Shown one piece after another: positions 1 through 12,800 of a stretch of DNA of 64,000 nt; the stretch's first letter is position 1, and every line of letters begins with the position of its first letter. The stretch is from assembly GCF_964355755.1 (NCBI RefSeq), contig NC_092677.1, positions 11,740,601 to 11,804,600 on the forward strand. The letters are read 5' to 3'. Under the pieces are notes generated by a model that made no database searches, was not told where the DNA came from, and saw nothing but the letters and a program-made list of their open reading frames with translations. The translations under genes and the position numbers were made by a program. The DNA is from Antedon mediterranea (lineage: Eukaryota > Echinodermata > Crinoidea > Comatulida > Antedonidae).

Positions 1-934
1 ATTTTAATACCATATTTAGAGTATTGTATACCATATTAAGAGTATTAAGAATTTGTCATCTTTTGTACTTATGTGTACTCACCTTGAAAAAGTTTATATG
101 CTAATGCTTTATATGTGTCCGTGTACAGAAAAATGATTGAGCGTTTGGGTTCTTTTTATGGGTGTTGGCAGGTAAATTAAAATATGGATCTGGATGAGTT
201 CGTGTATGCAAGAGGTGATTTTGCATACTTAATTTTAGATTGTGTGCGTATTTTCTGTACAGTTAAAAACAATAATATTACATTTTTTTGGACAGTAAAA
301 TACTGTCAAAACTCTGAAATCGGTTTTAGAGTCCTTTTTGCAATTTGAACATAGCTTCAGCATACACGGTCGGGAAAATAGAATTTTTATCTACTTTATT
401 TGCAGCTGTGAAATTCAAAATGCTTTCCATAATTTTTGGTGATGTTTTTATGCCTTTAGTTCAAGTGATCCATTTTGTATTCTTCGTAATGGTAATTTAC
501 ACAGATTTTAGACTGTTTTAGATGAAGATTTTTAGATCATAGTATTTGGAGGGGTGATGGGTGAGGTTTCCCTCATTTATTGTACAGTATTTTCGAAACT
601 ACTGAAGTTATTTTTATTTAAAGGTGAATTTGTCTAATATATGACTAGTCCAGGTTGATAAACTTTTTTTTTATGCTGGTCTGTCCAGCATATTGACCAA
701 AGCTACACAAAGGCAACTAAATTAGTTAATTTTTAATTGCAAATGAAGAAAGGTGTAAACAATTGCTTTATAAAATAAATATGCTAAATGTTATAATTAT
801 GTATAAAGAGTGCAGTGTCTATTTTAAATAAAATAAAAGAAATATCTTGTGGAATTTTTTTATATTTTAATATTTATTATAATGTCCATTCGATTGAAAG
901 AGACTTTAGTTTGATATAAAAACAGCAACAGTAG
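1..934. other. AT-rich non-coding stretch, probable 3' UTR of an upstream plus-strand gene
   Basis: No convincing coding exon is seen. The stretch is T-rich and ends in a plus-strand AATAAA at 827-832. About 100 bases further on is the minus-strand AATAAA of WRNIP1, which fits a tail-to-tail arrangement. That it belongs to a plus-strand gene left of the window is inference. Confidence 0.35.
827..832 (+). terminator. candidate polyadenylation signal AATAAA
   Basis: AATAAA followed by a second overlapping copy and a GT/T-rich stretch. It would end the transcript of an unseen plus-strand gene to the left. Confidence 0.35.
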
Positions 935-940
935 TTTATT
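935..940 (-). terminator. polyadenylation signal of WRNIP1
   Basis: AATAAA on the minus strand, about 95 bases after the WRNIP1 stop codon. It implies a short 3' UTR. Confidence 0.55.
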
Positions 941-1033
941 TCCATAGGTGTCAATATTCTTTACTCCATGCAATACTGTATGTACCATGATGTATTCAAA
1001 TATTCTTGTTCATTTTATTTTAAACATTATTTC

Positions 1034-4000
1034 TTAAAACCTTTTCTTGTCTTTAAAGAAATCAATTTTTGCTATCTGTTCAGGCAGATAGCTTTGTTGC
1101 CCAGGGCCAGCCGTTCGCTTGTAGCCCTTTGCATAGCCCATGTCCTTCATCAACTTTGTCGGTGCATTGCGCAAATGAAGAGGCACACCTGGCATAGCTC
1201 CTTCATGATTCTCTATATGATCTTTGACCCGATTATAAGCCATGTAGGATTCGGTGGATTTTGGCGCTCTTGCGAGGTAGACAACACAGTGCGACAAGTT
1301 GATCTGTGAATAAATGAAATAAATTATAATAACTAGATGGTACGCTCGCTTCGCTCGCGTACCATCTAGGTCGTGCCCACAGATGGTTCTCGAATACATA
1401 ATAATTTCAGGGTTAAAAAACTGGCGATTTCAAATGTACGTACCGCAGGACAATAATACATGTCGTTTACAGGAACGAATAAATAGACACTGTGATTTAT
1501 GTACTGAACTAAAATTAGCACCCTGGGAATTACTTCCGAAAGAGAAACTTGTCACAAAATGAGACCAATTGTTTAAGTCAAATTTAAACAAACTTAATTT
1601 GTGTTTTGTATGTAACATTAGGGTTGAGGGATGGGAAAGAGGATGGGTGCAAAGAGGAACAATTTTTAAATATATTCTTTATCCATGTAGTAACGAAATA
1701 TTAATTGTTTTCATGTTTTACAAATAATATACCACTAAACACAGTAAAACATTGCGATGTAATACTTTGTTGAAACTATCACCGTCCTAGTCGATTGAAA
1801 TAGTATAGTACATGTAACGATACATCACTACGACGTGTATAATATGTTTATATAATGTAAAACAATTTGTGAAAACCACACCGATTCGTGGCAAATCATA
1901 AATTCGAGTAATAAATATTAAATTATCTAACTCAAATTAATTAGTAGGCCTAATGGGTTTCAATTGTTTCTTAGAGCCAATTCATACTTAAGTTGGTTCC
2001 TAACCCTACCCACCAAAGTTGTTCTGCGTTTAGGGCATGTGATGCACCGTAGGCCTATCCTCTCCCGGCTTTACAACGCTACTCATGCCAGTGAGGGAAG
2101 GGTGATGCTGTCACGTGGGTGGTTTAACTGCAATAATAAAGATTTGTACATAATATACGGCGACTGAAAACGCTAGCTCATTATCCGTTAAAAAATATCT
2201 ATATCCAACCTCTGCAACACAGATTGAAAAAAAAAATGGATCGAATTTCTGTTATGAGTATACAGTACTTGCCTTTACGACGCCTGAGGGAATAGACACT
2301 TGTGGAACAGAGATTGGAATGTTCCATTCATTTCAAATCAATACATTTGCATAAACGTATATTAAATCTATCAAAATAGTATTTTTTTAAGAAAATCGGC
2401 CTGTCTTCAACATTATGATACTGTACTCGAGCTGTTCAACCGGTTTTCAGCTATTAAAAACAATTATCGTAGGAGGAGATAGGAAAATGCGAAGCCTCCT
2501 CGCATTTTTGTGGCGGGTATTTTTCAAGATGGACATCCATTAGACAGTGTATACCACGATCGAAAAACACCCCTATTTGGGGCAAATCGTTGAACCTAAA
2601 TTCGTTTTAATCGTCAATAACTAATTATCGAACTCAATTTAATTAGTAAACAGGGTTACATCAGGCGGTTAAAATCAGTACCGAAAGTACGAACCTAACT
2701 TTATATACCATCGAGTAAACATTCTAGAAATAACGCGCGATTTACCGAATTTTGCCCTTACGTAAATTTATATATAGATGATTAATATTTTATTTACTTA
2801 ACTTGTATTAAATATTTCTCCATAGGTTATTAATGTAGTAGTGTCTACACTATAAACTAATATGGTAGCGATATGACCAAATATGGTAGTGATATGACCA
2901 AATATGGTAGTGATTTGACATCATGTCCATATATGGGCACATCACAAAGAAGTATTATTCTTTATTATTATATTTATTTATATTCTTATGTTTCTTTAAT
3001 CTAACCTGACATTCTGGCATCCCATTGTAGTGGCAGGCACTGTATGTAGCTACAGCCAATGGAAGTGCTTGGGCGTCTGCTAAACCTGTGAACACAACAT
3101 AGTCATGTGTTTTGTGTTTAAATTAATTATTATTAGAAAATTGACAACAAATTTGTTATCAGTGTAAATGCATATAACGTTAAAATAGAAAAGGTATCGT
3201 ACCAACGTCCTCGCTAGCGAATACTATTAGTCTTCTGGCAACAAACAATGGATCTTCCCCACCCAGAATCATTCTTCCGAGCCAATAGAGGGCAGCGTTT
3301 GCATCGGACCCTCTCATTGATTTGATAAGAGCAGAAATACAATTATAATGTTCTTCACCTAGTGAAAGATAGTGGTAAAGTAATTTAAAAATAAATAGCA
3401 AAGGCATTTGTGAAAGCTATTTGAATGCTGTTTACAGGCGGAACAGTGACAATAAAAACTATATGCAAAATTTAAAAATACCATTACTCCATGATTTAAA
3501 GGTACCAAAACATTATTTAAAAATACCACCCCATGATTTAAAGGTGCCACTACATAATTTAAAAGTACCACCCCATTATTTAAAGGTGCCACTCCATGAT
3601 TTAAAGTACCACCTCATAATTTAAAGGTACCACCCCATAATCTAAAGGTGCCACTCCCATGATTTAAAGGTGCCGGAATACTTTCACCTCCATTGCTTAC
3701 AATGAGGTGAAAGTAGTAATTTTAAGATGACTTTTTTTTTAAATCTGCAATTTGTATACCTGTACGATCATAAACTACATGTGACCTCTGCAACACATCT
3801 CTAACCTTTGCCATATCAATCACTGATATTCCATCTGTATTGCTCTCCGATTGGTCAGTTGACTCGTTAGCTTGTGCTATAAGTTGTAACGTATTAAGCG
3901 CTGTACGTGCATCTCCGTCGCAATAAAGACCGATTCCTGTCAAGGCTGGTTGAGTTATGAACCTTTGATTAGATCTTGAGGAAAAGGGAAAAATGTTGGG

Positions 4001-5958
4001 GATATCTATGCCTACACAGTGCATGTTAGATTTGGACAAAGTTTTTTTACCTTCACAGTCTTTACTAGGGAGAGTATCTTAACCTCTGTCTACACTATCA
4101 AACTTTATGTGACAACAAAATGTGATGTGCCTATATATGGATAGATCACTACCATATTTAGGCATATTACATTTGTTTTTTGTCAAACAAGTTTGATAGT
4201 GTAGACAGAGCAATGCCATTTTCAGGATTTCCTTTCTGCACACTTTTTCCCCAACTTTGTATTTTGATCTAAAATTCAGAACTATTGTGTACAAAGACCG
4301 AGGTACTCATAGAACAACCGTTTTTTGCTTTTCTTTTCACCAGTTGATTGTGCTTATATATAACTGTACATACTTGTTTGAACTAGTATCCATTGATTTA
4401 ACATCATCGTCCTTTACTATGGTTAGCTCAAGTTCTGCTGCTCCTTTCTTTAATATCATTTCTAACTCATCTTGACACAGCTTCTCTAACACAACAACAC
4501 GACATCTACTCAGTAGAGCTGAGTTCACCCTGAAGGAAGGGTTCTCCGTCGTTGCTCCTATCAGTGTGATCGTTCCATTCTCAACATGGGGGAGGAAGGC
4601 GTCCTATAATTTAATCAAGGACACTGGTTAATATTTATAGTTGGGCCCAACTCCATGTTAATATCTAGTATCAAAATATACTCTTTTTTAAAGTAAACAA
4701 TTGACTAAAAAAATATTACATATAGAAAAACCTCTAAAGCTCTGTCTACATTACCAAACTTTATGTGACCCAAAAATGCGATGTGCCCATATGGTCATAT
4801 CATTGCCATATTTGGGTATATCACTCCATAACTGGGCACATCACACTTTTTTGTCAAACTAGTTTGATGTGTAGACAGAGCTTAAGGGGACAACTTTGGG
4901 ACGCAACATATTTCCCCTGACTAGGGGTTGTTCTTAGTGTAAAAACAATATACAGTATTGCCTCTCTCAAACCTGTTGTAACTTATTAAATCTGTGGATT
5001 TCATCAATAAACAAGATGGTCTTCCTTTTGAACATTTTTTGTTCGTTCTTAGCTGCCGTTATCGTAGTTTTTACTTCACTCAAATTGCTACTTGTTGCAG
5101 ACAACTTTACAAATCTTAAATTTCCATTTTTCTTCGCTCGGTTTGCAATGACATTTGCTAATGAAGTCTGCAATGAAAATAGTTATTAGTTATTTTATCT
5201 GAATACAAAATTACAGTCGCTAGACCAGTTAATTTTGAATGACATTTGAAAATTGATTTTTATTCTGGCAATAACCAATTTGCAATTGTTTGCAAAATTT
5301 CCCAGGACCTGTTGGTCTATATACTTGGACGTGTACGGTATATGGTATATTATTATATTTGCATAACCTTTCCACAACCAGGTGGTCCCCAGAGTATACA
5401 GGAGGGAACATGATCAGACTCCAACAATGTCCGCAAAACTGAATTTTGACCAATGGCTTTGCTTTGACCAATGTAATCGTCCAAGTCCATTGGCCGCATT
5501 ATTTCAGCCAGAGGCTTGAATTGAGATGATTTTGTATATGTAGACTGATTTGGAATGCTGCCTTCTCTCAGTTTGGCAGCACCAGATGCAGACTTTTCCT
5601 CGTTTGAAGTTTTTTCTTCGTCGTGGTGTGTCTTCTGTTCTGGCCGTTTAGATTCAGTTGACTTTAAAGATCTGTTTGGCGATACTATTTCTTGTTTCTT
5701 TTGTGGTTGCTGAAATATTGACTGCCATTTATTAGTCATGTTCGTTGATTTAACTTCAAATCTGGGTTTTTTGGCTGGCGGAACCATTTCACAACCACTG
5801 TCGACCCTATGACTCCTTCGTGTATGTTCCCCGGAATGTTTTGTCGCTGATGTTTCTCCAGTTTTCTTGAAGTCTAAACATGTATCAACATGATCGTTAA
5901 TTGATTTAGAATTAACAGACAACCCACAAATTGGGCATACAACCTCAGATGAAGACAT
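1034..5958 (-). CDS. WRNIP1: ATPase WRNIP1 (UBZ zinc finger + AAA+ ATPase), 7 coding exons
   Basis: Exons (minus order): 5368-5958, 4973-5167, 4374-4603, 3760-3974, 3203-3358, 3006-3085, 1034-1303. They join in frame to 578 aa; human WRNIP1 is 665 aa. The N-terminus has a UBZ4 ubiquitin-binding finger (C8, C11, H23, C27). A low-complexity linker follows, then the AAA+ core: Walker A GPPGCGK (191-197), Walker B IDEIH (251-255), sensor 1 GATTEN (278-283) and arginine-finger region SRCR (294-297). The C-terminal RarA/MgsA-type oligomerisation domain contains SMRGSD and LHLRNAP. The family binds stalled replication forks and RAD18/polymerase delta; that role is known for the family, not shown here. 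Intron 4 holds a minisatellite, and introns 2, 3 and 6 hold MITE copies. The start is the first ATG, directly before the zinc finger. The gene is head-to-head with COX4. Confidence 0.95.
1333..1369. repeat. short perfect hairpin
   Basis: Arms CTAGATGGTACGC and GCGTACCATCTAG flank an 11-base core of CGCT/TCGC repeats, in WRNIP1 intron 6. The arm word CTAGATGGTACG recurs at about 14936 inside an unrelated element. Confidence 0.7.
2841..2948. mobile_element. MITE-A copy 1 (partial), with CArG box
   Basis: Left end GTGTCTACACTAT, internal repeated ATATGGTAGTGATATGACC words, a perfect CArG palindrome CCATATATGG at 2927-2936, then GGGCACATCACA. The right terminal repeat is missing. In WRNIP1 intron 6. 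Confidence 0.7.
3487..3675. repeat. ~22-bp minisatellite
   Basis: Imperfect tandem units of the type CCATGATTTAAAGGTACCAC, about eight copies, in WRNIP1 intron 4. Open frames on both strands here are by-products of the repeat. Confidence 0.85.
4083..4211. mobile_element. MITE-A copy 2
   Basis: Terminal inverted repeats CTCTGTCTACACTATCAAAC and its complement, with internal GATGTGCC and degenerate CArG words. In WRNIP1 intron 3. Confidence 0.8.
4736..4884. mobile_element. MITE-A copy 3
   Basis: AAGCTCTGTCTACA at the left and TGTAGACAGAGCTT at the right, with internal GATGTGCCCATAT and GGGCACATCACA. In WRNIP1 intron 2. Confidence 0.85.
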
Positions 5959-6186
5959 TTTTATTTACACACTAATCTGATCACCACACCAAAAAAGTTT
6001 GTTTACAAGATCTTTAGCCCTTGTTTACATGGCATACTGCCACCAACAACCAAAATTAATGATGGTTGAAACTTTTTATTTTGTCTGCTGCCACCACGAC
6101 TGACTACTACTTGCCTTTGATCGCCATCTTGAATTGTGCATTTCGTAGAAGTTCACGCCGACGGAATTTGTGTTTTTTTAGCAAAA
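5959..6186. promoter_or_regulatory. shared bidirectional promoter of WRNIP1 and COX4, with YY1-type site and COX4 leader exon
   Basis: Only about 230 bases separate the WRNIP1 start codon from a GTACGT splice donor at 6187 that would end a non-coding COX4 leader exon. CGCCATCTTG at 6122-6131 matches the YY1 consensus on its reverse strand (CAAGATGGCG). YY1 sites near the start are known in promoters of nuclear-encoded respiratory-chain genes. Transcription start points are not visible. Confidence 0.55.
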
Positions 6187-7864
6187 GTACGTGTTATTGA
6201 TTTATATTAAATAATAAAAACTATAGAATGATTATTTTAAATTATGTACTATTTTTGTTGTATTTTAGTATGCTCTTGTTCTTAGTTATTACTCATTGGA
6301 ATTATGCTAGGCCCTCTAGCCTAGTAGTAGTAGGCCGGTATTCGCTAGCTAGCCTAGCTAGGCCTAGCCTAGTTATATTAGGCTGATGCTAGGCTAGGCC
6401 TAGACCTCCGGTCGGGAGGTGGTTCGCCCAACACTCACTCAGGCTAGCTAGCTATACGGTATTATAGGCCTATAAAGTACCTCGTATAGGCTAGGCCGGC
6501 CCTACCTACTAGGCCTAGAGGCCTACTGCTAGGCTAGATAGTAGTAGACCTGTTAATTAAGACGTACTGTATGTATTGTAGGCTGGGCTGATTTAAGCTA
6601 ACTGGACTGGATATTTATTTAGTTCAATCAGTGTACTAGTACTAAGTACTAGGCACATAATATAGCCTGCTGCGCCCGTTATTTGCCATTTCTGGCATTA
6701 TTTATTATTAATATTATGCTTTTTTTTTGCATTATTTTTGGAGGCCCACTCACGCACGGCACGGCATCTTGCATAATGCTGCGGCATTATTAATATTTAG
6801 CCGTTTTTGGCATAGACCTAATCTGGTATAATTTTGTGTTTTTTGAACAACTAAAAATATAATACCACAGTCTCAGAAGAATAATTATTAATATTTTGTT
6901 TAATCTTGCAATTTTGTACATTCACCTAACTCAATATCAAATCGTACAAAACAGGTCTGTCAGGTTTTTTCCGTACAATAGAAAAGGCTGCTCACAAACT
7001 ACCATGTGTGCGATAGCCTATAGAATAGGCACACAACGAAACCGACGAAGCTAGCCGCGATTGACCTTGCTCAGTCTATTTCAGAGATCATGCAGGTTAT
7101 TGAATCCCATGTAGAAACACTTATAAGCGAAAACATTATTATTATTATTTGCATCATAAAATTGACATAAAGACTTTTTTTGGCAAATCGGGAACATTTC
7201 TTGTATTTACACACTTTGTAAATAAATCATAAAAATATAAATGTTGATTTTTTTTATTGTTTCTTTTGATTATCTGGACTCGGTAAGTAGATTTTGCAAT
7301 GCACCTGTGACGTCACAGCAATTTACGGTGATGGCTGTACGGCGAGCGTGTGCGGCGATATCCTTAGTCTCGCAATTGTTCTGAAATCATATGTAGGTCT
7401 AAATCCCTAATACGTTTTCAGCTAAAAAATTATAAATGTCTAAATGTTGTGTTTTTACAGACGTTTTTTTTAGACATGCAACCGTGGTGGTGCTATTTAG
7501 GGCCACATTTTGGGGATTTGGCATTATTTTTCCCAATCTTTTTTATTTGAGACGGCTACTGCATAATTTTATTGCTGGTAACAGAACAAAGGATTCATCA
7601 TATACTGATGAAATGCATTTATTTAAATTCATCGAATCATCTTTTTTTGGTTTATTCATACATTTGTTTAGCCTAAGACAGATTACTTATTTTAGATATA
7701 ATATTATTTTAGGCCTGGTTTTGCATGAATAATATAATAGGCGTAACATACTAAGGTCTACTGTATGTATTTAAAAATTAGTGTTTATTTTACTATTATT
7801 AGTTTAGTATTATACTTGATTTTAATTGACAGGCCTAGTGACTAATGATTTTCTTTTATTTCAG
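6187..7864 (+). other. COX4 first intron (non-coding), with AGGCCTAG-rich block
   Basis: Runs from the GTACGT donor at 6187 to the TTTCAG acceptor before 7865. Positions 6305-6545 are a dense mixture of CTAGG, AGGCCTA and GCTAGC words seen throughout this window. A 98-codon open frame at 7436-7732 shows no recognisable features and is not called. Confidence 0.55.
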
Positions 7865-7865
7865 A

Positions 7866-8955
7866 ATGGCACTTCTAAGATTGACGTCGCAACATATTAG
7901 ATTTACAGCTCGCCGCTTTGCTGGCACCGTTGCCCAAGTGTCACGTGAGGGCGACCCTAATTACGTCTATAACGACAGGTTGGACTATCCTGCCCCTAAA
8001 GTAAAATATGTCAAGGATATTGACTTATCATCAGAAATGAAAGCATTAAAAGAAAAAGAAACCGGTGACTGGAAGAACTTAACAGCCGAAGAAAAGATTC
8101 AATGTAAGAATCAAAGTTAACAAATTAAACTCAAATTTAATAATTCCAGAAGTACATTTTTTAAAATAACATATTTTATTCTGGCAGCATATGAATGTTA
8201 TATTTATAAACAGTTAAAAATAGTTTTTTTTGTGTACATTATGGCTTGTATCTAAACTGCAGTAACTGATCATTCAAGGCCTACAGTAGTATCTATCTGT
8301 AAACTCCAGCAACTCCCCAATTACATTCACACTGCAGGGTGACTTGGGTTTGGAGAATTGACAGTTAACAATTTTAAAGCATTTTAATAACATTCTTACC
8401 TTGTTTTATTGTAGTGTACAGACTGAGTTTCAATAAGACATATGCAGAGATGCGTGCTCCAACTGGTGAAACTAAATATGTTATAGGCGGTATCTTAATA
8501 GGCCTGGCAGTATCTGCTCTTGTATTTGCGTTCCAGAAAAAATTTAGTAAGTTTCTAGTTCTAACATCCTATTTATAGAATTTTGAACATGTTGTAAGAT
8601 AAGAGGCATACACAGGTAGTGTGGTTAAGTTTAACTGGTTATGTGTTATTTTAAGTGAAAACATTATTTTTGGGGTATTTTTTTCTACGGAAGTGATTAA
8701 GTTTGTTAAAACTACAAGATGGCCTATACAAAGTCTATTTTTATTAATCTTCATTTTTCATGTTTTTGGGGAAAAAAACATCTCAAGTAATATTTACTAA
8801 ATATTTCTTTTCTAATAGTTGCACCCGAGCTACCTAGATCTATGACTCCGGAATGGCAAGAGGAAAATTTGAAATACAGTATAGCTATTAGAAACAATCC
8901 AGTAACTGGCATCGCTTCACGATGGGACTACGAAAAAAACGATTGGAAGAAATAA
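7866..8955 (+). CDS. COX4: cytochrome c oxidase subunit 4 (COX4), 3 coding exons
   Basis: Exons 7866-8103, 8415-8546 and 8819-8955 join in frame to 168 aa, close to the usual ~169 aa precursor. The first ~25 residues are rich in R, S and T without acidic residues, as in a mitochondrial presequence. The COX4 signature follows: DYPAPKVKYVKDI, a KALKEKETGDW segment, then one membrane helix (VIGGILIGLAVSALVFAF). The conserved end reads NPVTGIASRWDYEKNDWKK. The product is a nuclear-encoded inner-membrane subunit of complex IV and its ATP-sensing regulatory subunit in other animals. The start ATG is two bases into the exon, after a non-coding leader exon. AATAAA lies at 9359-9364. No paralogue is in the window, so isoform status cannot be given. 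Confidence 0.97.
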
Positions 8956-9358
8956 ACACACACACCTGTGCAAGATAACATTACATTTAGAAATATAAAA
9001 CAGAAAATTAAAACAGATTTTGAAACAGTCTCTTTTTATCGCAATAAATCACATGTAAAATAGTTAATTTTTCCATTTGATATCACTAATTATAAAAAGG
9101 AATGTGTTATTTTATAATTGGGATTGAATGTTTAAATTTGAAGTTAAATAGTGGTATCTCACGAAACGCAAACTTTTAGTTTAATTAATGTTACTGAAGA
9201 ATAGTGAATGCAATAGTTGGATTGTGAAGTAATTCAATATTTTCCATTTTGAAAGACCTCAAAATATCTTGAAACTCTGGTTGGAAGTATTATATAAGTA
9301 GTACGATACTTACTCTGAAACACATGTCTATGATATTGTGTATCTTTGATGTGATAAT

Positions 9359-9364
9359 AATAAA
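9359..9364 (+). terminator. polyadenylation signal of COX4
   Basis: AATAAA followed within 30 bases by a GT-rich stretch. Confidence 0.6.
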
Positions 9365-9760
9365 GTGAGTGGCTGTTTAAAGTAGTTGTTGCCATCTTTG
9401 TATTGCTAGTTTCGTTAATTTTCTTTCATGCTTTGTTTTATCTGTAGCATTTACCGGAAGCACAACCATCTTGTTAAGGTTAGTTGACAGTAAGACAGTG
9501 TAGGCTGTCCATTTTTTAGACCTACTAGCAGCGTTCCGCAAACTTTTATTACGCAGCCTAAAATCCGGTTCCCGGGATCTAGCTGCGGCCCTACCACCCA
9601 GCTGGTAGTAAGTAATGAGGCTAATATAAAAATAGTCTGCAAAACGTCATACTAGAGTGCCTGCATCCAAAAAGTAAACTCAGAAGTATTCACCTTTTTT
9701 CTTGTCTGTTGTAGTATGGTAAAAAAAAAACACTCATTTCTTTGTAATGTACAGTATACT

Positions 9761-9766
9761 TTTATT
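9761..9766 (-). terminator. polyadenylation signal of the C20orf96-like gene
   Basis: AATAAA on the minus strand, about 130 bases beyond the stop codon at 9898. Confidence 0.5.
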
Positions 9767-9897
9767 AAGTTTAAAATGTTGCAGTGTAAAACAATGCTTA
9801 AATATACATCTATGTAATAGTTTGCATCATTTGACGTAATAAGAATGCACCAGCAGGACGGATAAACTGGAAGATTGACCTTCGAACCATGATCACT

Positions 9898-12800
9898 TCA
9901 TATCGGAAGCCATTCTTGGACGGGTATATCTAATACAACCTCCATGTCTGGAGTACACCTGTAAGACAAGACAATTATCCTGTGTTTATATTGTTTTTTG
10001 GTGAGACTAGTATGGTCCCTTTTTCCTAACTAGTACTGTATACAATACAGTACTTTAATACAGATTTCAGCTACCAGACTTTACCTCTTTTTGGGAAATT
10101 AAGCATCTGCATTATTAGAAAATGGTAATAAAATGGAACTGTACTACTGTCGTGTCATATATTTACCATATTCCATGTTATAAAGTATAGCTTTACTTAC
10201 TTTGGTATAGTACGATAAAGATGAGGAAATAGTTGCTTTCGAACACTAATCTCTGGGCTGACTTTGAGTGCGTCTACTTCTTTTGTAAGGTTCTCGTTTT
10301 CTTCCTCCAACTTTAATTGGTTTTCTTTATATTCTTCAATTTCCTTAAAATATAATTTATTCATTGTTCCCATTCTATAACCTGTTTCATTTACAGTGAA
10401 TGAGTGCATAGTTAACTCTTTTAATTTCAGTATAACCTCTACTTTGGGACACCCAAATAGTGATCATGCGATACTGTCATCAAGGCAATCTAACAACAGA
10501 ACACTTGCCAAGATAGGAAATCATAACAGTCCTTTGATCTTATGTCTGGCTGCGACAAATACCAACAGTACTGTACTTATTCTTTGCGTCGTGTGGTGTC
10601 TGTTAAGGGGTGTGGTACTGATCATGTCGCAGCCACAGATAAACCCTTTGATCTCTGGAGCTCAGCATCCTGTTGTTAGAATGTTTTTATGTGTGTTTTA
10701 CCACTATAGCCAACCCTTATTCACGGGACACCTATTGAATCCTGAAGGTGTCTCCTTAATTGGGGTACTACCCAGTCCCCTACTATTGCAAGTAATCTAC
10801 CTTTTTCATCACCATATTTTGTAGTGCCATGTCCTTGAGGCTCACATGCATAGAAGCAATGGCATTCTCAGTCGCCTCGGATTTGATGTCTTCAATTGTC
10901 TCTTGACCTTTAACCTCATATTTCTCTTGCTCGATTGAAATTATATTTTCAAGATCAACTTGCTCTGTCTATAAAGAAACATTTTATTAATAAATCTGAA
11001 ATTATCTTTGCACATTGGTAAATAATTTTGTAGGAATAATTTATGAATTTCATAATACCTCAAATTCTTTAGACAACTGTTCGATTTGTATCCTCAGTGC
11101 ATTTATTTTCATAGCTTTCACAGGATATTCTTTATCTTTGTAGCTAAGCAGTACACTCAGCTCAGTGCGTTTATTTTTTAATGCTTGTTGTACTTCGGAA
11201 AATTGCTTTTCCAGGCCTGTAGATGAAGAGAAAGAATAGCTACGGTTAGGCCTGGCTATGGTCAACTATATACTGTAAACTACTGTTTAGTGTTCTCCAC
11301 ACTCTACACACATTTATACTATTTTCACCATACCCTTGAGACCTGCATTCACTTCATCTTCTGTATTTTTCAGTTCTGTTAATGCTTTTTCTTTTTCATT
11401 GTCAAACTTAAAAGTTAATGTTGACACAGCCCCCTATTAAAATTAAAAACAATATAGTCTTTTACAAAACATAGGATGAACGTTTTTGTTTTTAGATTGC
11501 TATAAAGCTCTGTCTATACTATCAAACTAGTTTAATTGTTGTATAGACAAAGCTTTAAACTTGAAAAACACAGTTATACAGTATCTTATGATATAATCAA
11601 AACAAGATAATGCTTACCCGATATCGTTCATATTTCTGCAGAATTTGTTTCACATCTTTATGCTGTAAATATACAAAAATATATATTTAATAGTTTTAAC
11701 GTAAATGTCGTTGGAAGGTTGCTTTGTAATCAATAAACTTGGGTCAACTATTTATTGGCCCAGCTCTGCTAAAAAACAATTAGAAATGTTTTACATACTG
11801 TTTTTTCTTCTGCACCTTCAATCTCTGTCCGAAACTTCTCATTTTCATTTAATCTAAAATCACTTTCATTAAAGAAGAATTTGTAGACATTTTGAATGTA
11901 TTACCAAGTAAGAAATGGTGACGCAAGGGGAATGCTTACACCTATCCCAACCCAACAACAGCTTTCTTCCAAGTTGGCCCTTCTCTACTACCCAGCCCAA
12001 ATATGGAAGGCCGAGAAACCCATTCCAAGATTCAAAGGATACAAAACCTCATGCCTAGCTTTGTAGTTTGTAACAGCTTGCTTTCTGGATTTGATCAGTA
12101 GTTGCAGGACATTTATCTCTCTCTGTCGTTCAGCATTTAGCTCATCCTTGCTAGGTCCTGCTGGTTGGTCTGACCTCTTGTGACTATGGTTGCACACTGA
12201 TGACGAGCTAGGCTTATCAAAGCGGTGACCACTCTTTACATGAAAGGTTGAATGGGTTGCAGTGTTCAGTCGAGCATCTAAATAAGGTAAAGAAAAATTG
12301 GTTTATTAGGTGATCATTTAGAATAAAATGATCACCTATTGTTATTGTATGAAATCTTAATATTTGTTACTTTCTGTACAGATTTTGTGTGTCAATTATC
12401 TCATAAAGTTGAATGGCAATGATCACAAGAATTTCACAATGTCTTTCTAATACTTTAACTTAGTCCTAAAAAGCTTTTCAGCGTGATCACTCATCCGTGA
12501 CGTCATTTATACGCCATTTTGTGAAATCGCATTATCAATCATATCTCCATAATTCATTATCACATATTAATGAAATTCCCTACACGTAAACTTCAGGTCA
12601 AGGGTAAAAATATTAGCAAATAAAAACGCACGCGTACATAGGTTCATGCGCGTAAAATCTCGCGTTAAAAGTTTAAAATGTGAAAAATCAATTTCTAATC
12701 AATTTTCTACGCATTTCATGTCATTTTAAGCATGTCAAAAATTCCCACGCGCGCGCACATTTTTTCGCGCGCGGCACGCATGTAGCGTTAAAAACATATT

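Larger units (their letters stand above)
8956..9897. other. convergent 3' UTRs of COX4 and the C20orf96-like gene
   Basis: The plus-strand AATAAA at 9359-9364 ends COX4, about 400 bases after its stop. The minus-strand AATAAA at 9761-9766 ends the neighbouring gene, about 130 bases after its stop. Nothing else was recognised. Confidence 0.6.

Noticed and set aside
127-171. Possible plus-strand mini-exon between a TACAG and a GCAG|GTAAAT donor
   Set aside because: No polypyrimidine tract, only about 14 codons in the best frame, no recognised family.
7436-7732. 98-codon plus-strand open frame in COX4 intron 1
   Set aside because: Hydrophobic, AT-driven composition, no motif, no splice or poly(A) context; lies fully inside the intron.
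10396-10824. 142-codon plus-strand open frame
   Set aside because: It runs antisense across exon boundaries of the C20orf96-like gene and through a MITE; no protein features.
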